From: Maribacter vaceletii
GTDB taxonomy: Bacteria > Bacteroidota > Bacteroidia > Flavobacteriales > Flavobacteriaceae
DNA: 64,000 nucleotides
Direction: 5' to 3'
Assembly (NCBI RefSeq): GCF_003634105.1
Contig: NZ_RBIQ01000009.1
Span: forward strand, 248,001 to 312,000
Within the stretch, counting starts at the first letter, position 1, and every line of letters starts with the position of its first letter. A program made the translations under genes and the position numbers. The notes beneath the pieces were generated by a model, which was not told the origin of the DNA, searched no databases, and worked only from the letters and a program-made list of their open reading frames with translations. Below, one piece after another: positions 42,986 to 51,893 of the stretch.

Positions 42986-43693
42986 ATGCTTAAAAAAATT
43001 ATTTTAGTATTTACATTCTTTTCATTTTTCTCATGTGGTGAATTACAACAAATTGTAAACCAACTACCACAAGAAACTACCACTGTTGGCAATTTAGATA
43101 TTGCTAAAGGTCTCCAAGAAGCATTACAATTAGGAATAGACAAACAGGTAACCAAACTTACCGCTACAAACGGTTTTTACAAAAATGAATTAGTAAAAAT
43201 AGTATTACCTGAAGAATTACAAAAAGTAGACAAAACACTAAGAAGTATTGGCTTAGGAAAATTAGCAGACGAAGGCCTAAAAGTACTAAATAGAGCAGCT
43301 GAAGATGCCGTTAGTGAAGCAACACCCATATTTATTGATGCTGTAAAAGGTATTTCCTTTACAGATGCAAAAAGTATTTTATTAGGTGCTGATGATGCTG
43401 CTACAAAATATTTAACTAAAGAAACACAAACCAATTTATATAATAAATTTTCTCCTGTGATAAATAACTCTTTCCAAAAGGTAGGCGCAGATAAAATCTG
43501 GAAAAATTTAATTACTAAGTATAACAACATTCCACTTACAAACAATGTAAATCCAGATTTAACCAATTATGTAACGCAAGAAGCTTTACATGGAGTTTAC
43601 AAAATGATAGCTATAGAAGAAAAAGAAATTAGAAATAAAGTATCTTCAAGAACTACAGATTTACTTAAAAAAGTGTTTATTCTTCAAGACTAA
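42986..43693 (+). CDS. DUF4197 lipoprotein
   Basis: A 235-aa protein with a lipoprotein signal (TFFSFFSCGELQQ). The mature helical domain has GLQEALQLGIDKQVTKL, FTDAKSILLGADDAATKYL and TNYVTQEALHGVYKMIAIEE, matching DUF4197. Function unknown. It lies 11 nt downstream of purU and may be co-transcribed with it. Confidence 0.88.
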   Translation: MLKKIILVFTFFSFFSCGELQQIVNQLPQETTTVGNLDIAKGLQEALQLGIDKQVTKLTATNGFYKNELVKIVLPEELQKVDKTLRSIGLGKLADEGLKVLNRAAEDAVSEATPIFIDAVKGISFTDAKSILLGADDAATKYLTKETQTNLYNKFSPVINNSFQKVGADKIWKNLITKYNNIPLTNNVNPDLTNYVTQEALHGVYKMIAIEEKEIRNKVSSRTTDLLKKVFILQD

Positions 43694-44053
43694 CGAAATA
43701 AATATGGATTATACACAATTTTCTTAACATTATAACGTTGTTTTTAATAAAGAGAATATTTATAAAAAATTTAATCTTTAATTAACTATTATTAGATTTA
43801 AATTAAAGACATTTGTATAAGTTATTTTAAGTTAGTAATTTTTTGAGTTAGTTAGTTTAAACCGGTGGGAGCACCGGTTTTTTTTGTTTCAAAACTTAAT
43901 CTTAAGAGCACCTAATTTGGTATAGCACTATAATTCCCATAAATGTAAATTATTATCGGTTTTTACTTTAATTAAAACGATAATATTATCATTAAGTCCT
44001 TCATTTTATTATCTTTATTTACTTTTTTAACATAAAAACAGATAAAACACCAA
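43694..44053. other. Intergenic stretch with an orphan terminator and inverted repeat
   Basis: No ORF of note is present. It holds the terminator at 43859-43885, 165 nt after the nearest upstream stop, so either the DUF4197 3'UTR is long or a small RNA ends there. Further on, TTATCG at 43953-43958 and CGATAA at 43978-43983 form an inverted repeat, and GATAATATTATC at 43979-43990 is a 12-bp palindrome, 64 nt before the AraC-type gene start. Confidence 0.5.
43859..43885 (+). terminator. Strong rho-independent terminator
   Basis: AAACCGGTG, loop GGAG, CACCGGTTT and then five further T. The arms are GC-richer than the surroundings. Confidence 0.85.
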
Positions 44054-45574
44054 ATGAGGAGACTAAGAATCTTAATCACGTTCTTATTTCTGTTCGTAAA
44101 TCTATATTCTTCTATAGCAAAAGAAGGTAGTAGCACAGAAAAAAAAACTACTAGAGAACTACCTCCCATCAACTTTCGCAACAAAGCTGACGATTTGTTT
44201 ATGGAGCAGAATTACAATGATGCCATAGAAACATATCAATTAGCATTAGAAAAGGAAATTCCAAATAAAGCTCCTGTTTTAAAAAAAATTGCACTTAGCT
44301 ATTCTGCATTACACAAAACACAAGAAAGCTTAAAATATATTGAAGAGTATTTACATAAAGAATACAACCCTAACATATTAGCAGATAGCGGTTTTGATAC
44401 TATTAGAGAAACGGAAGCTTTTGATATTATTGAAAAAAGATACATACCTCAAATTAATATTTGGACTTTTATTTATTTATATGTGGCACTTATAGGTTTT
44501 TACTTAACAGTAATTATACACTTTAATAAGAAAATTGATTCTGTTGCCAAAATACTTATTAGCGCTTTTATTTTTACCCATTCCATATTTATAATTCACA
44601 TTTTCTTATTCTTAACTAATTATCAATTTAATTTTCCAAATTCCTATTTAATTTCAACAGGTTTTTCATTTCTATACGGCCCTTTATTATACTTTTATTT
44701 TAAAAGAATAACACAACAATATACTTTCAAGGTTAAAGACTTAATACATTTAATACCTACTCTACTAATTTTTATCTATTTAATACCCAAATACTTACTT
44801 CCTATAAGTGAAAAATTAGAAATTCTTATTAATGAAGCTTCTGGATATACCTCTGAAAATTCCACAGAATTTATAACCATTGTAGTTTTAAAAGTAATAT
44901 CCTTACTTACTTATGGTGTTTTTATAAGAAAAATATATTTAAAAAGTCAATTAGACTCTAATTTATCAGACGAAAACAAAATATGGAAAAAAAACATCTA
45001 CAGAATACACTTCTTGTATTTAATATGTTACTGTATTTACGGATTTTTATCGCTAAATAACATCTCTGTTGGATTCTTCTTTAATATGCAAATATTTGCA
45101 ATGGCTATGATGATTCTGTACTTAGGATACTCTGCAAATGCTCAACCAGACGTTTTTAGTGGTGTTTTAAATGCTAAAAATGCATTATTTTTTAAATATC
45201 AAAAATCTGGATTAACAGATAGCTTATCCAAAGAACTTAAAAACAATCTTATTCGCTTATTTGATATTGATAAAATATATAAAGAGAACCATATAAATTT
45301 AGAAATGGTCGCAACTAATTTGCAAACTACAAGACATAATGCTTCTCAAGTTATTAATGAACATTTTAACATGAACTTTAACGAGCTCATTAATTGGTAT
45401 CGCATAAGAGAAGCAAAAGAAATACTTGACAACAATATTGCAAAAAAAATGAACATGATTGACATTGCATATGAAGTAGGTTACAACAACAAAGTAACCT
45501 TTAACAAAGCATTTAAAAAGGAAACACTTCTTACTCCTAGTCAATATCAAAAAAAAATAGCTCCAAATAGTTAA
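44054..45574 (+). CDS. Membrane-bound AraC-family regulator with periplasmic TPR domain
   Basis: A 506-aa protein with three parts. Residues 1-25 form a signal or first membrane segment. Residues about 40-130 have TPR-like helices (ADDLFMEQNYNDAIETYQLA, SYSALHKTQESLKYIEEYL). Residues about 140-370 form about seven membrane helices. Residues about 410-505 are an AraC HTH pair: NLEMVATNLQTTRHNASQVI and MIDIAYEVGYNNKVTFNKAF, with the final LTPSQYQKK. This type would sense a signal outside or in the membrane and regulate genes from the membrane. Target genes are unknown. Confidence 0.9.
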   Translation: MRRLRILITFLFLFVNLYSSIAKEGSSTEKKTTRELPPINFRNKADDLFMEQNYNDAIETYQLALEKEIPNKAPVLKKIALSYSALHKTQESLKYIEEYLHKEYNPNILADSGFDTIRETEAFDIIEKRYIPQINIWTFIYLYVALIGFYLTVIIHFNKKIDSVAKILISAFIFTHSIFIIHIFLFLTNYQFNFPNSYLISTGFSFLYGPLLYFYFKRITQQYTFKVKDLIHLIPTLLIFIYLIPKYLLPISEKLEILINEASGYTSENSTEFITIVVLKVISLLTYGVFIRKIYLKSQLDSNLSDENKIWKKNIYRIHFLYLICYCIYGFLSLNNISVGFFFNMQIFAMAMMILYLGYSANAQPDVFSGVLNAKNALFFKYQKSGLTDSLSKELKNNLIRLFDIDKIYKENHINLEMVATNLQTTRHNASQVINEHFNMNFNELINWYRIREAKEILDNNIAKKMNMIDIAYEVGYNNKVTFNKAFKKETLLTPSQYQKKIAPNS

Positions 45575-45607
45575 TTCCACCAACTACATTCAAAAAATCT
45601 ATAAATC

Positions 45608-45697
45608 AAACACTTACCTTACTCACAAAAGGCTAAACTTACTATTTAAAGAGTAAAGTTTTATAAGGCTTACCTTTTTTTTTACTAATAAGTGTTT
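45608..45697. other. Nested inverted repeats after AraC-type gene
   Basis: Outer arms AAACACTTA (45608-45616) and TAAGTGTTT (45689-45697), middle arms CCTTA (45617-45621) and TAAGG (45664-45668), inner arms TAAACTTACT and AGTAAAGTTTTA with a bulge. A T9 run at about 45675-45683 could make this the AraC gene's terminator. Confidence 0.5.
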
Positions 45698-45720
45698 TAT
45701 TTACATTAGTAAATTATGTA

Positions 45721-45814
45721 GCAGCCTTGATCACCAACTTTTAAGGAAAAAATACAGTTTTCAATTTTAGAAGGTACATATTTGAATTAGCTATCAAGAA
45801 AAAATCAGGGCTGC
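45721..45814. other. Long-range inverted repeat, candidate structured RNA
   Basis: GCAGCCTTGAT at 45721-45731 pairs with ATCAGGGCTGC at 45804-45814 (10 of 11, one G-U), enclosing 72 nt that also contain ATCAAG able to pair with CTTGAT. No ORF lies inside. It is in the convergent gap between two genes. Confidence 0.4.
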
Positions 45815-45872
45815 ATTTTACTACTCCCAATTATTATTTTCTTTCAAATAATTAATTCTAGAAGAATTATTT

Positions 45873-46655
45873 TTAAAAACCGGCAAGATAACCTAACACC
45901 ATATTATTGTACAACTTTGGTTGTTCTACATTAACAACATGACCACAGTCTTCCACTACAAACAAATTAGAAGCAGTATGCTTTTCTACAACTTTACGAA
46001 TACTTGGTAAGAAAAGATAATCTTCTTCTCCCATAATATATAAGGTAGGTATTTTTATTTCTACAGACCTAAAAAATCTGAGTAAGGGATTAATTTCTAC
46101 TGCTAAACTAAACCACTTAAGAAACTCTTCTTTATATATTTTCTTTGATTCTTTTATATAAAGTAACCTAGATTCTTTATGATTCTTATACGGCATTATA
46201 AAGAAAGTAAGTACATTATATAATTTATCATAAGGCATTATTTTCTTTAGCTTCATTCCTAAGCCTAAGACTAAACGCGATTTAAAACCAAGTTTCATTA
46301 TTGCTCCTCCCATAACCATACTAAGAACTCTTTCAGGATACTTTTCTGCTAAAGTTCTAATAATAATAGTACCTAATGATATTCCTATAAAATGAGATTG
46401 TTTAATTTTTTCATAATTAATAACCTCTATAATATCTTCAGACAAAGAATCAAAAGTATATGTGTCACTAAAATTTTCTAAAAAATTTGATGTTACAGAG
46501 TCTCCATGACCTCTTAAATCTAATAAAAGAACATTAAAACGCTTTCTAAACTCCTTTACTTGTTTATGCCATATAGTAGAACTTCCACCTGCACCGTGTA
46601 CAAAAGTTACCCAGATATCAGAATTTTCGTGTATGTATTTTGTATAACTAAGCAA
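45873..46655 (-). CDS. Alpha/beta-hydrolase fold protein
   Basis: A 260-aa hydrolase. The oxyanion and nucleophile regions are FVHGAGGSSTIWHKQ (about 19-33) and FIGISLGTIIIRTLA (Ser in GISLG). RGHGDS and the late GEEDYLFLPS (Asp) and DCGHVVNVEQP (His) complete the triad in the usual order. No signal peptide is seen. The substrate is not predictable; esterase, lactonase or C-C hydrolase are all possible. Confidence 0.88.
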   Translation of the reverse strand: MLSYTKYIHENSDIWVTFVHGAGGSSTIWHKQVKEFRKRFNVLLLDLRGHGDSVTSNFLENFSDTYTFDSLSEDIIEVINYEKIKQSHFIGISLGTIIIRTLAEKYPERVLSMVMGGAIMKLGFKSRLVLGLGMKLKKIMPYDKLYNVLTFFIMPYKNHKESRLLYIKESKKIYKEEFLKWFSLAVEINPLLRFFRSVEIKIPTLYIMGEEDYLFLPSIRKVVEKHTASNLFVVEDCGHVVNVEQPKLYNNMVLGYLAGF

Positions 46656-46844
46656 AGTCCCTCATTTTTTAAGTGAAGCACAATGTATTAAAACTTTTTA
46701 AATATTCGACGAAATACACTTTTTTTTAACACTTATTCTATCAACAATAAAATAAGAAAAGCATAACTGGTAAAATAAAGACGAATTACCTATAAATTAG
46801 ATGTACTTCACTAGTAACAAACGTCTAAAAACATTATCTGAACG

Positions 46845-46852
46845 TATATTTG
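46845..46852 (+). promoter_or_regulatory. -7 element before small gene
   Basis: TATATTTG, perfect TAnnTTTG, 22 nt before the ATG at 46875. Confidence 0.5.
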
Positions 46853-46874
46853 TAAACACACATTAACTACTATT

Positions 46875-47069
46875 ATGAACAAACAATATTGCAAAGTTGG
46901 ATCTAGCACACCTTTAGGAAATGGAAGTAAAACTATAAGTCTTTTAGAGTACCAATACCAGAATTTTATTGAAAAAGCTAACCTAAACAACACAGACTCT
47001 AAGCTTGGTGAATTCTTTAATTTAAAGGCTCAAAAAATAAAAAAAGATTTAGAAAAATTAATGCAATAG
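46875..47069 (+). CDS. 64-aa soluble protein, unknown function
   Basis: A small charged protein, MNKQYCKVGSSTPLGNGSKT at its start and a Lys-rich helix at the end (AQKIKKDLEKLMQ). It has a perfect -7 box 22 nt upstream and stops 1 nt before the pyrF stop on the other strand. I do not recognise it. The promoter and compact spacing favour a real gene. Confidence 0.6.
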   Translation: MNKQYCKVGSSTPLGNGSKTISLLEYQYQNFIEKANLNNTDSKLGEFFNLKAQKIKKDLEKLMQ

Positions 47070-47070
47070 A

Positions 47071-47883
47071 TTAATGCATTAATTTTTTCATTTGCTTTTG
47101 AAGTTGCAATGCACTTTTGGCTGCTTTTTGTGCAAAATCTTCATCTTTAGAAGCATATATAATACCTCTAGAAGAGTTTACAAGTAATCCTATTTGCTTG
47201 TTTGCACCATATTTATATACATCTTCTAGACTCCCTCCTTGCGCACCTACACCAGGAACCAATAAAAAACTATTTGGAATAATTTTACGTATTTCTGATA
47301 AAAAAGTTGCCTTTGTAGCACCTACTACATACATTAAATTTTCAGAATTTTCATAAGTTATTGAAGTTTCTAAAACCTCCTTATACAATTCCTTACCACT
47401 AATTAATTTGATTTGAAAATCGTACGCACCTTTATTAGAAGTAAGCGCCAACAAAATAGTATGTTTGTTTTTAAATGCTAAAAAAGGCTCTACAGAGTCT
47501 TTTCCCATATAAGGAGCAATAGTTACAGAATCGAACTCCATATCTTCAAAAAATGCTTTAGCATATCTTGTTGATGTATTTCCTATATCACCACGTTTAG
47601 CATCCGCAATAGTAAACAGCTCTGGGTAGTTTGTATTTAAGTATTTAATAGTTTTATCTAAAGCAATCCACCCTTTTATACCATAGGCTTCATAAAAAGC
47701 TATATTAGGCTTATAGGCAACACATAAATGGTGGGTAGCATCTATAATTGCCTTATTAAATTCAAAAATAGGATCTTCCTCTTTTAATAAATGAGAAGGT
47801 ATTTTTTCTAAATCGGTATCTAAGCCTATGCAGAGAAAAGATTTTTTTAACCGTATTTGTGCAACTAATTCTTCTGTAGTCAT
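47071..47883 (-). CDS. pyrF: Orotidine 5'-phosphate decarboxylase (long type)
   Basis: PyrF makes UMP from OMP. The 270-aa length and the sequence [20 protein letters not shown] (about 94-113, Asp-Lys-x-x-Asp catalytic array) mark the group 2 family. [10 protein letters not shown] near the N terminus and VPGVGAQGG towards the end (phosphate loop) are also visible. It starts 6 nt after prfA, so it is the last gene of the purM-Rieske-apbE-prfA-pyrF run. Confidence 0.95.
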   Translation of the reverse strand: MTTEELVAQIRLKKSFLCIGLDTDLEKIPSHLLKEEDPIFEFNKAIIDATHHLCVAYKPNIAFYEAYGIKGWIALDKTIKYLNTNYPELFTIADAKRGDIGNTSTRYAKAFFEDMEFDSVTIAPYMGKDSVEPFLAFKNKHTILLALTSNKGAYDFQIKLISGKELYKEVLETSITYENSENLMYVVGATKATFLSEIRKIIPNSFLLVPGVGAQGGSLEDVYKYGANKQIGLLVNSSRGIIYASKDEDFAQKAAKSALQLQKQMKKLMH

Positions 47884-47889
47884 TTGTAT

Positions 47890-48966
47890 TTAAAAAATTC
47901 CGGAAGCTTCTTTTAATTTTTCCGTGTTTTCTACCAAGCTAAGTTCATCAATTATTTTTTGAATATCCCCATTTATAATATTCTGCAAGTCATAAAGTGT
48001 TAATCCTATTCTATGATCTGTAACTCTACCTTGTGCATAGTTATAGGTTCTAATTTTTGCAGAACGGTCTCCACTACTTACTTGCGAATTTCTTTTTGCT
48101 GCATCTTCTTCCTGCTTTTTTGCAAGTTCTAAATCATATAAACGAGAACGAAGTACTTTAAAAGCTTTTTCCTTATTCTTATGCTGTGATTTTTGATCTT
48201 GACATTGTGCAACTAAACCTGTTGGCACGTGTGTTAAACGTACCGCAGAATAGGTAGTGTTCACAGACTGCCCACCAGGTCCTGAAGAACAAAAGAAATC
48301 TATACGAACATCTTTAGCCTCTATTTGTACATCAAAATCTTCTGCTTCTGGAAGCACCATTACGGTAGCTGCACTTGTATGTACCCTACCTTGAGTCTCG
48401 GTTTGTGGTACACGTTGCACACGGTGTACACCGGCTTCAAATTTTAAAGTACCATAAACATCGGCACCATTAACTTCAAACTGAATTTCTTTATAACCGC
48501 CACTTGTACCTTCACTTAAATCTATAACATTAGTTTTCCAACCTCTTCCTTCACAATATTTAGTGTACATTCTAAATAAATCTCCTGCAAATATACTAGC
48601 CTCATCTCCACCTGTTCCTGCTCGTATTTCTACAACTACATCTTTAGCATCTTCGGGATCTTTTGGAATAAGCATTAGCTTAATATCTTCTTCTAATTGA
48701 GGCAAAGATTCTTTTGCTTCATCTAACTGCATTTTGGCCATTTCTACCATTTCGGCATCACTACCATCTGCAATTATTTCTTCAGCTTCCTCTATATTAC
48801 TTGTATACGTTATATACTCTTCACGTTTGTCCATAAGGTCTTTTAAATCCTTATATTCTTTAGTTAATTGTACATAACGCTTTTGATCAGATATTACATC
48901 TGGCTGTATGATAAGATCAGAAATCTCATCAAAACGTTGCTTTACAATATTTAATTTGTCTATCAT
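47890..48966 (-). CDS. prfA: Peptide chain release factor 1
   Basis: RF1 reads UAA and UAG and triggers peptidyl-tRNA hydrolysis. The 358-aa protein carries GPGGQSVN (Gly-Gly-Gln catalytic motif, about 229-236) and the codon-recognition tripeptide as PQT in [18 protein letters not shown], where E. coli RF1 has PAT. The N-terminal helical domain and the final arginine-rich tail are normal. It is 6 nt upstream of pyrF. Confidence 0.96.
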   Translation of the reverse strand: MIDKLNIVKQRFDEISDLIIQPDVISDQKRYVQLTKEYKDLKDLMDKREEYITYTSNIEEAEEIIADGSDAEMVEMAKMQLDEAKESLPQLEEDIKLMLIPKDPEDAKDVVVEIRAGTGGDEASIFAGDLFRMYTKYCEGRGWKTNVIDLSEGTSGGYKEIQFEVNGADVYGTLKFEAGVHRVQRVPQTETQGRVHTSAATVMVLPEAEDFDVQIEAKDVRIDFFCSSGPGGQSVNTTYSAVRLTHVPTGLVAQCQDQKSQHKNKEKAFKVLRSRLYDLELAKKQEEDAAKRNSQVSSGDRSAKIRTYNYAQGRVTDHRIGLTLYDLQNIINGDIQKIIDELSLVENTEKLKEASGIF

Positions 48967-49099
48967 AATCTTACATCACTTGGGTTGCGAATTTACAATA
49001 ATTTTACACATTTAATGCTATTGTTCTTATTAAGAAGAAACCTCTTTTAGTTATAAAAAGAAATAAGTTGCATTACGAATATATTGCAATATAATTTAG

Positions 49100-50095
49100 T
49101 TAAGGTGATTTATCTAAAATTACGCCATTACTCTTATGAAGTTTACTATTAGCATCAACCAAAATTACTTCTGTACCTCCTAACTGATTTATTAAGGCAA
49201 TACCTTTTTCTAAGCCTAGCACTAAAACAGCAGTAGCTAAAGCATCACATAACTCTGCACTTTTTGCAAAAATAGTAGCTTTCTTAAGAGCTTTAACTGG
49301 TTTTCCAGATTTAGGATTTATAATATGCCCAAACTTCTGCTTTTTAAAGTTTACATATTTTTCATAAACATCTGAGGTTGCTACAGAAGATTCTACAATA
49401 GGCAACCAAGAAATTATTTTATAATTACTTAATGGATTAGCTACTCCTAAAAGCCATTTTTCTCCACTAACTTTAGTTCCCCAGGTTGTTATATCGCCAT
49501 CTGCATTAATTACACCCGCTACCACTTGTTTAGAAACCAACAAAGATTTAGCTTTATCTACCGCATAGCCTTTCCCTATAGCATCAAAAGAAATTTGTGT
49601 TCCTTTTGTTTTTAAAAAAACGGTTTGCTTTTCTTTATCTAAAAGAATGTTTTTATAACCAACATTACTAACAGATTTTTTAATCTCTTTTTCGGTTGGT
49701 AAATATTGCATACTCCCATTAAAATCCCAGACTTTATCTACGGATGCATAGGTAATATCAAAAGCGCCATCTGTTAATTCCGAAATTTGTTTTGCTCTTT
49801 CTATTAAACCAAACAACTCTAAACTTACCTTTACTGACTTTACTCCAGCATTTAAATTTATTTTACTTGTTTCAGAATCTTTATCCCAAGAGGAAATAAG
49901 TTTTTCTATTCTTTTTATTTCTGCAGATGCTTCATCTATATTAATATACCCAAGTTCTTCATTCACTGCAACAACAGTTATATCAAAAGTTTCCCCCATT
50001 AAAGGCACTTTTTTCTTTACAGTAACATATTTTCTTTCTTGAGAATACCCTAAAAGAACAAGAAAACCAAATAGTAAAGAAATTAAGGTTTTCAA
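49100..50095 (-). CDS. apbE: FAD:protein FMN transferase (ApbE family)
   Basis: A 331-aa exported flavin transferase. The signal peptide is about residues 1-18. Diagnostic blocks are MGETFDITVVA, DAIGKGYAVDKAK, VINADGDITTWG, SVATSDVYEKY and GHIINPKSGKPVKALKKAT. ApbE attaches FMN through a phosphoester to Thr of a target protein such as NqrB/NqrC or RnfG; no such target is in the window. It lies 56 nt downstream of the Rieske protein gene, which suggests a linked redox function. Confidence 0.93.
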   Translation of the reverse strand: MKTLISLLFGFLVLLGYSQERKYVTVKKKVPLMGETFDITVVAVNEELGYINIDEASAEIKRIEKLISSWDKDSETSKINLNAGVKSVKVSLELFGLIERAKQISELTDGAFDITYASVDKVWDFNGSMQYLPTEKEIKKSVSNVGYKNILLDKEKQTVFLKTKGTQISFDAIGKGYAVDKAKSLLVSKQVVAGVINADGDITTWGTKVSGEKWLLGVANPLSNYKIISWLPIVESSVATSDVYEKYVNFKKQKFGHIINPKSGKPVKALKKATIFAKSAELCDALATAVLVLGLEKGIALINQLGGTEVILVDANSKLHKSNGVILDKSP

Positions 50096-50151
50096 CTTGT
50101 TTGAGTTTAAATAGGTTATAAGAAAATTGGGTAAATAGATTGTTTAGCTTC

Positions 50152-50595
50152 TTATTCGGTAATAGTTAATATATCGCCTTCTCTTTGAATATTGTAAATT
50201 TTTATTGGCCTTGCTGGGTCTCCTTGCACTTGATTTAAAGGAGAGCCATTTTGTGAAAATTTAGAGCCATGTACATCACAATGAAATATACCACCTTCTA
50301 TTGGTACAAAACGCACTTGGTCATACTGTTGATGACTACAAACTTGAGAAGCAGCAACAAACTCTCCTTCTAAATTTTTCGCTACAACTACTAAATTCTT
50401 AAGAAGAAAACCACCATTTTTTTCTAACTTTTTGCCTTCATCAGAGTTTAAGTCTACCGTAAAATTCACCTCTTCTGGTTCTTTAACAATAGTACCATCT
50501 GTAGCATCGTCTTTAGAACAACTACCTAAACACGGGTATAATACTGCAAAAGCAGCACTTGCCCCTACACTTCTTAAAAACTCTTTGCGTTTCAT
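50152..50595 (-). CDS. Exported Rieske [2Fe-2S] protein
   Basis: A 147-aa protein. The N terminus MKRKEFLRSVGASAAF resembles a Tat-type signal with a single KR pair rather than RR, followed by a lipobox-like LGSCSKDD. The Rieske ligands are CSHQ and, about 23 residues on, CDVHGS, so both Cys-x-His and Cys-x2-His pairs are intact. It probably carries electrons in the periplasm. It is directly upstream of apbE. Which oxidoreductase it serves is unknown. Confidence 0.85.
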   Translation of the reverse strand: MKRKEFLRSVGASAAFAVLYPCLGSCSKDDATDGTIVKEPEEVNFTVDLNSDEGKKLEKNGGFLLKNLVVVAKNLEGEFVAASQVCSHQQYDQVRFVPIEGGIFHCDVHGSKFSQNGSPLNQVQGDPARPIKIYNIQREGDILTITE

Positions 50596-50645
50596 AATGG
50601 TATACTTTATAAATAAAAACGGAAGAATATTAGTTATCGTATGCC

Positions 50646-51824
50646 TTAATAGTTAAAGGTTCCATACTCACTTTTAATTGTGAGTTTTTTTGAAGAAGAT
50701 GCTTCTACACGGCCTATTATTTGAGCTTCAATTCCAAATTCTTTACCAATTGCAATTAAATCTTCTGCAATGGCGGGAGAAACATAAGCCTCTAATCTAT
50801 GACCGCAATTAAAAACCTGATACATTTCTTTCCAATCTGTATTAGACTGCTCTTGAATTAATTTAAAAAGTGGTGGCACCGGCAACATATTGTCTTTTAT
50901 GATATGTAAGTTATCTACAAAATGTAAAATTTTAGTTTGTGCCCCTCCACTACAATGTATCATTCCATGTACCTCCTTTGAAGTATATTTTTTAAAAATT
51001 TGTTTTACAACTGGTGCATAAGTTCTTGTTGGCGACAAAACAAGTTTACCAGCATTTATTGGTGAATTCTTAACCTCATCGGTTAATTTTACTTCTCCAG
51101 AATACACTAAATCTTCTGGCACAGAAGCATCAAAACTTTCTGGATACTTATCTGCCAAATATTTAGAAAAAACATCATGTCTTGCAGAGGTAAGTCCATT
51201 ACTACCCATTCCTCCATTATATTCACTCTCATAGGTAGCTTTACCATAAGAAGCAAAACCAACTATAACATCCCCTGCTTGTATATTTGCATTATCTATA
51301 ACATTACTTCTTTTAAGTCTTGCTGTAACGGTAGAATCTACAATAATTGTTCGTACCAAATCTCCTACATCTGCAGTTTCCCCTCCTGTAGAATGTATTA
51401 CAATTCCGTGTTCTTTTAAATCGGAAATTAACTCCTCTGTACCATTTATTATAGCAGAAAGCACTTCTCCAGGAATTAAATTTTTATTCCTTCCAATAGT
51501 TGAAGAAAGCATAATATTATCTGTAGCACCAACACAAATTAAATCATCTATATTCATTATTAATGCATCTTGCGCAATACCTTTCCAAACAGAAACATCT
51601 CCAGTTTCTTTCCAATACATGTATGCAAGTGACGATTTTGTCCCAGCACCATCTGCATGCATTACCAAACAATATTCCTCATCATTGGTTAAATAATCTG
51701 GCACTATTTTACAAAAAGCCTTTGGAAACAAGCCTTTATCTATATTCTTTATGGCGTTATGCACATCTTCTTTTGATGCAGAAACTCCTCTTTGATTATA
51801 TCTTTCACTATTTGACGAACTCAT
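50646..51824 (-). CDS. purM: Phosphoribosylformylglycinamidine cyclo-ligase (AIR synthase), Bacteroidota form
   Basis: PurM closes the imidazole ring of AIR with ATP in purine synthesis. The 392-aa protein begins SERYNQRGVSASKEDVHNAI and has MHADGAGTKSSLAYMYWK (about 55-72), MNIDDLICVGA and STGGETADVGD (ATP/metal loops). It is longer than the E. coli enzyme (345 aa), as is usual in this phylum. A related AIR synthase-like protein is an alternative. A TATTTTTG -7 box is at 51841-51848. It heads the run purM-Rieske-apbE-prfA-pyrF. Confidence 0.85.
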   Translation of the reverse strand: MSSSNSERYNQRGVSASKEDVHNAIKNIDKGLFPKAFCKIVPDYLTNDEEYCLVMHADGAGTKSSLAYMYWKETGDVSVWKGIAQDALIMNIDDLICVGATDNIMLSSTIGRNKNLIPGEVLSAIINGTEELISDLKEHGIVIHSTGGETADVGDLVRTIIVDSTVTARLKRSNVIDNANIQAGDVIVGFASYGKATYESEYNGGMGSNGLTSARHDVFSKYLADKYPESFDASVPEDLVYSGEVKLTDEVKNSPINAGKLVLSPTRTYAPVVKQIFKKYTSKEVHGMIHCSGGAQTKILHFVDNLHIIKDNMLPVPPLFKLIQEQSNTDWKEMYQVFNCGHRLEAYVSPAIAEDLIAIGKEFGIEAQIIGRVEASSSKKLTIKSEYGTFNY

Positions 51825-51840
51825 TCTAAAATATTTGAAG

Positions 51841-51848
51841 CAAAAATA
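51841..51848 (-). promoter_or_regulatory. -7 element of purM promoter
   Basis: TATTTTTG on the minus strand, 16 nt before the purM ATG. Confidence 0.5.
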
Positions 51849-51893
51849 ATAGAAACCATAAAGATGGTAACTATAATTAAAAGTTTATATCCA

